Program-made: the position numbers and the translations under genes
Notes under the pieces: model-generated
What the model saw: the letters and a program-made list of their open reading frames with translations, nothing else
Databases searched by the model: none
What the model was told of the DNA's origin: nothing
Source of the DNA: Planctomycetota bacterium
GTDB taxonomy: Bacteria > Planctomycetota > Phycisphaerae > Sedimentisphaerales > SM23-30
Direction of reading: 5' to 3'
NCBI GenBank assembly: GCA_022705365.1
Contig: JAKJEP010000139.1
Coordinates: forward strand, 1-8,297
Length of the DNA stretch: 8,297 bases
Shown: positions 5,527 to 8,297 of the stretch, piece by piece
Numbering within the stretch: position 1 is the first letter of the stretch
Layout of the letters: each line of letters opens with the position of its first letter

Positions 5527-6555
5527 TTATTCATCATAGACCCATACTTTGCTTTGGCCGTCCGTCACCAGGTCAAATAATTCTTCCACATCCTTATTCA
5601 GCAGCCGGATACACCCCCGGCTGGCCGATTTCCCGATCTCCTCCGGCTTGATGGTCCCATGAATCCCAAAACCGCTTCTGCCTACGGCTTCCCCGTCGAT
5701 GCCCTCCAGGCCGATCCAGCGTTCCCCCAGGGGATTTTCCGGGTCGTCCGGCTGGTAAAATTTCCCCGTTTCCTGGTCCGGCCAGGCCGGATTCACTTGC
5801 TTCTTGCCCGCCTGCGACAGCCATAATCCCGTGGGGGTGATTCGGTCTGGTGCGCCCAATCCTACCGGATACACCCGGGCAATGACATCGCCCAGATAGA
5901 CCAGCAGGTAATATTTTTTCCGGTTCACTTTTAAATGAAACGGACCTTGCACGACTTTCAGCCTTTTCCCGACTGACAAACCGGCTGGGTTGCTGATTTG
6001 ATTGATTTTCATAATAAACTGATAAGGTATGGAATAGGTGTTTCCAATTGCCGCCAACCGATCCCCCGTTTCCACGGAATACCATGTACACAAACTATCC
6101 CCTTCCAGAATCGTTGGCGCAAACAGCCATTGATCCGCCGCCTGATTCAATTTCGCAAAGGCATCCTTTTCTTCTGCCTCGTCCAGCCCCAGTTCCACCG
6201 CCTGAGTCAGGCTCTTCCGGGCAGAGATACACTTTTTCGCCTCCAATTCTTTCACGCCCTTTTCATACAATTCGTAGCCGGGCTTCCGACTGATAACCGG
6301 AGGCTCGATCGGGGGTTGGGATATTGGTTCTGTGATTTGGGTGAGCTGCCCATTTGCCGCAACCGGTTTTTCCGGGATGGGATTTATACTCACAGGGGTA
6401 ATTTCCGGCTCCCGGATTTTTTTTCTTTCCTGCTGCGGCTTATAAAATCCCTGGCGCCACAGAATAAGCGCCAGCAATACTACCATTGCCAGAATCAGAA
6501 CCAGCCTGCGTCCGCTGACACTTTTTTGCCTGTTCGAAAAACCTTTAGCTGCCAT
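5527..6555 (-). CDS. Membrane-anchored L,D-transpeptidase (YkuD) with LysM domain
   Basis: A 342-residue envelope protein. In order: a basic N-terminus and one membrane segment (about 18-33) acting as signal anchor; a Pro-rich linker (about 48-90); a TPR-like helical stretch (YELYEKGVKELEAKKC..., about 94-145); a LysM peptidoglycan-binding domain (about 158-202); and a YkuD catalytic domain (about 207-340). The catalytic motif is complete, with His299-Gly and SRGC (312-315) with nucleophile Cys315, followed by IRL. Such enzymes make 3-3 peptidoglycan cross-links or attach proteins to the wall from the periplasmic face; which applies here is unknown. The ATG at 6555 has GGAG six bases upstream and overlaps the end of the preceding cyclo-ligase gene by 11 bases, indicating coupled translation. 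The NPLGE and WIGLEG segments resemble planctomycete homologues as I remember them. Confidence 0.93.
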   Translation of the reverse strand: MAAKGFSNRQKSVSGRRLVLILAMVVLLALILWRQGFYKPQQERKKIREPEITPVSINPIPEKPVAANGQLTQITEPISQPPIEPPVISRKPGYELYEKGVKELEAKKCISARKSLTQAVELGLDEAEEKDAFAKLNQAADQWLFAPTILEGDSLCTWYSVETGDRLAAIGNTYSIPYQFIMKINQISNPAGLSVGKRLKVVQGPFHLKVNRKKYYLLVYLGDVIARVYPVGLGAPDRITPTGLWLSQAGKKQVNPAWPDQETGKFYQPDDPENPLGERWIGLEGIDGEAVGRSGFGIHGTIKPEEIGKSASRGCIRLLNKDVEELFDLVTDGQSKVWVYDE

Positions 6556-7159
6556 CCTTTGCTCCTGCTCTATGCTCTTCCTTGATTTTGGGATTATGAA
6601 AATAGAATACGCCCCGATCCGTCACCAGCATATGCAACCGGATATCATGTTCCATAACCGGAATGGTATCCAATACCTGTTCTTCGAAAGCCAGTCCGCA
6701 GATCCGCCCTCGAAAACCGTTATGGCTCAGAAACCGGTCATAGAAACCGCCGCCCCGTCCCAGCCGGTTGCCCTGCCGGTCGAAACCGACTCCCGGCACC
6801 ACGATCAGATCAATCTCTTCAATGGGCATCGGCCGGCCAGCCGTTGGATAACGCAATCCATGACGGTCATGCGTCATATCACAGTTCAGGCTGCTCATGG
6901 TCAGGGGTATCAAATGGCGCTCCCGCCAGAGAATGCTGGGAACCACTACCGTCTTCTGCTGCTGAAACGATTTCAGGACTGCCTGGGTGGTATCCACCTC
7001 TCGCTCCAGCGATAAATACAGCATGATCGTGTCTGCCTGCTGAAATTCCTCGCTGGTACACAAATGCCGGCAGGCCGCGGCGCTTTTCTCACGCATTTGC
7101 TCCTGGTCTAATCGCGCCAGCGCTTCCCGGATCCGGCTTCGTGTAATTCCTTTTACCAT
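6545..7159 (-). CDS. fau: 5-formyltetrahydrofolate cyclo-ligase
   Basis: A 204-residue cytoplasmic enzyme of the usual family size. It converts 5-formyltetrahydrofolate to 5,10-methenyltetrahydrofolate using ATP, returning a stored folate form to one-carbon metabolism. Visible motifs are YLSLEREVDT (48-57) in the substrate region, the glycine-rich ATP-binding signature starting PGVGFDRQGNRLGRGGGF (122-139) and ending YDRFL, and HDIRLHMLVTDRG (171-183). The N-terminal helix ITRSRIREALARL aligns with the family start. The ATG at 7159 is supported by an in-frame stop nine bases upstream on the coding strand; the ribosome-binding site is weak (GGAAG about 12 bases away). It lies 66 bases after rarA and overlaps the L,D-transpeptidase gene by 11 bases. 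No partner folate gene is visible. Confidence 0.94.
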   Translation of the reverse strand: MVKGITRSRIREALARLDQEQMREKSAAACRHLCTSEEFQQADTIMLYLSLEREVDTTQAVLKSFQQQKTVVVPSILWRERHLIPLTMSSLNCDMTHDRHGLRYPTAGRPMPIEEIDLIVVPGVGFDRQGNRLGRGGGFYDRFLSHNGFRGRICGLAFEEQVLDTIPVMEHDIRLHMLVTDRGVFYFHNPKIKEEHRAGAKDGS

Positions 7160-7225
7160 AGCTAATTAATTCTTCCAGCACCGCCTCCCTCGGATACATT
7201 TCTCTATAACAAACGCTGTAAAAAG

Positions 7226-8297
7226 CTACGGTTTTATCCCCGGCTTGTCAAGCATTCGCTTCAACTGCTCCAGATATTCTTTCATTTTCTTTTCCGCCCC
7301 CCGACCGCTGGGCTGGTAATAGCTTTTGCGAAATTCTTCCGGCATATAGGCCTGCGGCACATACCCACCGGGAAAACTATGCGGATATTGATACCCCTGC
7401 CCCCGGCCCAGTTTTTTCGCACTTTTATAATGGGCATCCCGCAGATGATCCGGGACCGGGGCGGTGCGGCCCTGGCTGACATCCTGGCTGGCCGACCAGA
7501 TCGCCTGGGCTGAGCGATTGCTCTTGGGGGCACAGGCGATATAGACCGCCGCCTGGGCCAGCGGCAACTGCGCTTCCGGAAATCCCACCAGTTCGCTAAT
7601 CTGCATGGCCGCCGCCGCCAGCACCGTCGCCATCGGATCGGCATTGCCCACATCCTCCGCCGCACAGACCGCGATCCGCCGGGCGATAAAACGCGGATCC
7701 TCCCCCCCCACGATCAGCCGCGCCAGCCAATACACCGTCGCATCCGGATCGCTGCCCCGCATGCTCTTCTGCAGGGCACTGGCCAGATCATAATGATTAT
7801 CCCCGCTTTTATCGGCCACCAGCGACTTCTGCTGAATGGATTCGACCGCCAGTTCCCGGTCAAATACGATTTCTTCCTTTGTCCCCTCTACCTGACCTTC
7901 CCGCTGGCGGATTTGGGAAAGCACCCCAATCTCCAGCGCCGTCAGCGCCCGCCGGGCATCCCCATCGCTCATGACCGCCAGATAGTCCATCGCCTCTTCC
8001 GTTATGCGAATCGGATACCTCCCCAGCCCCCGCTCCTGATCCTCCAGAGCCATTTGAACCACCCGCCTGATATGTTCCTGGCTGAGATACTCAAATTCAA
8101 AGACCGTGCTGCGGGAAACCAGCGCGGAATTCACCGAAAAAAACGGATTCTCCGTCGTCGCCCCAATCAGAATAATCGTGCCGTTCTCCACGTCGTCCAG
8201 CAGCACATCCTGCTGGGCGCGATTGAAGCGGTGCAGTTCGTCGATGAACAGCACCGTTCGCCGGCCAGTGGCCGCCAGAACCTTCTTGGCCTGTTCG
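7226..8297 (-). CDS. rarA: Replication-associated recombination protein A (RarA/MgsA), 5'-truncated
   Basis: The C-terminal ~357 residues of an AAA+ ATPase of the RarA/MgsA/WRNIP1 family, which acts at stalled replication forks and interacts with SSB. The frame is open to the window edge (first full codon 8296), so the GTG at 8254 is internal; the Walker A motif lies outside. Visible are Walker B VLFIDELHRFN (starting 8254), sensor 1 IGATTENP (about 8167-8144), the arginine-finger segment SALVSRS (Arg at 8113-8111), and the lid. The C-terminal tetramerisation part contains LARLIVGGEDPRFIARR, ICAxED-like AVCAAEDVGNADP, YKSAKKLGRGQGYQYPH and PEEFRKSYYQP, all characteristic of the family. Stop is TAG at 7228-7226. 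It is probably the lead gene of the minus-strand cluster. The family call is very secure; nothing looks damaged in the visible part. Confidence 0.95.
   Translation of the reverse strand, partial: EQAKKVLAATGRRTVLFIDELHRFNRAQQDVLLDDVENGTIILIGATTENPFFSVNSALVSRSTVFEFEYLSQEHIRRVVQMALEDQERGLGRYPIRITEEAMDYLAVMSDGDARRALTALEIGVLSQIRQREGQVEGTKEEIVFDRELAVESIQQKSLVADKSGDNHYDLASALQKSMRGSDPDATVYWLARLIVGGEDPRFIARRIAVCAAEDVGNADPMATVLAAAAMQISELVGFPEAQLPLAQAAVYIACAPKSNRSAQAIWSASQDVSQGRTAPVPDHLRDAHYKSAKKLGRGQGYQYPHSFPGGYVPQAYMPEEFRKSYYQPSGRGAEKKMKEYLEQLKRMLDKPGIKP

Noticed and set aside
7089..7199. 36-codon minus-strand ORF starting at 7199 and overlapping the cyclo-ligase start in another frame
   Set aside because: It looks protein-like at first (MYPREAVLEELISYGK) but has no ribosome-binding site of note and runs into the well-supported cyclo-ligase N-terminus.

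Overview
The window holds seven convincing protein genes in two opposed blocks, plus a 459-base intergenic gap between 5068 and 5526 that looks busier than a plain spacer. The organism is a Gram-negative-type bacterium: there are lipopolysaccharide-type genes (a WaaP/InaA-like kinase and a GT9 heptosyltransferase) and a LysM + YkuD L,D-transpeptidase. The style of the L,D-transpeptidase and of the kinase-like protein reminds me of Planctomycetota (Phycisphaerae-like). That is an impression from memory, not a computed placement.

Left block (+ strand, 1-4296): four tightly packed genes that look like one operon. A 5'-truncated Kdo/WaaP-like kinase is followed after 10 bases by a GT9 heptosyltransferase. 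A DUF2062 membrane protein overlaps that by 1 base, and a radical SAM/SPASM enzyme overlaps it in turn by 4 bases. The first two genes point to assembly and phosphorylation of an outer-membrane glycolipid core. DUF2062 is an uncharacterised membrane family, and the radical SAM enzyme is the member whose substrate cannot be read from sequence. A weak 50-codon ORF lies 18 bases behind it.

Right block (- strand, 8297 down to 4480): rarA (5' end outside the window), 5-formyltetrahydrofolate cyclo-ligase and the L,D-transpeptidase. The last two overlap by 11 bases. After a gap comes an XRE-cupin transcription regulator with its own promoter and a ribosome-binding site that favours the second of two close ATGs.

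Between the L,D-transpeptidase and the regulator, the minus strand carries an A/T-rich UP-like tract, a perfect -35 (TTGACA), an 18-base spacer and a -10 (TATAGT). About 60 bases after the predicted start comes a 54-base GC-rich imperfect hairpin with a loop of one U and seven Cs, followed by six Us. This reads as a self-contained transcription unit of about 126 nt: a candidate small RNA, or alternatively a terminated leader upstream of the regulator. It is the most interesting undescribed signal in the window. I see no mobile element, CRISPR array, tRNA or rRNA.
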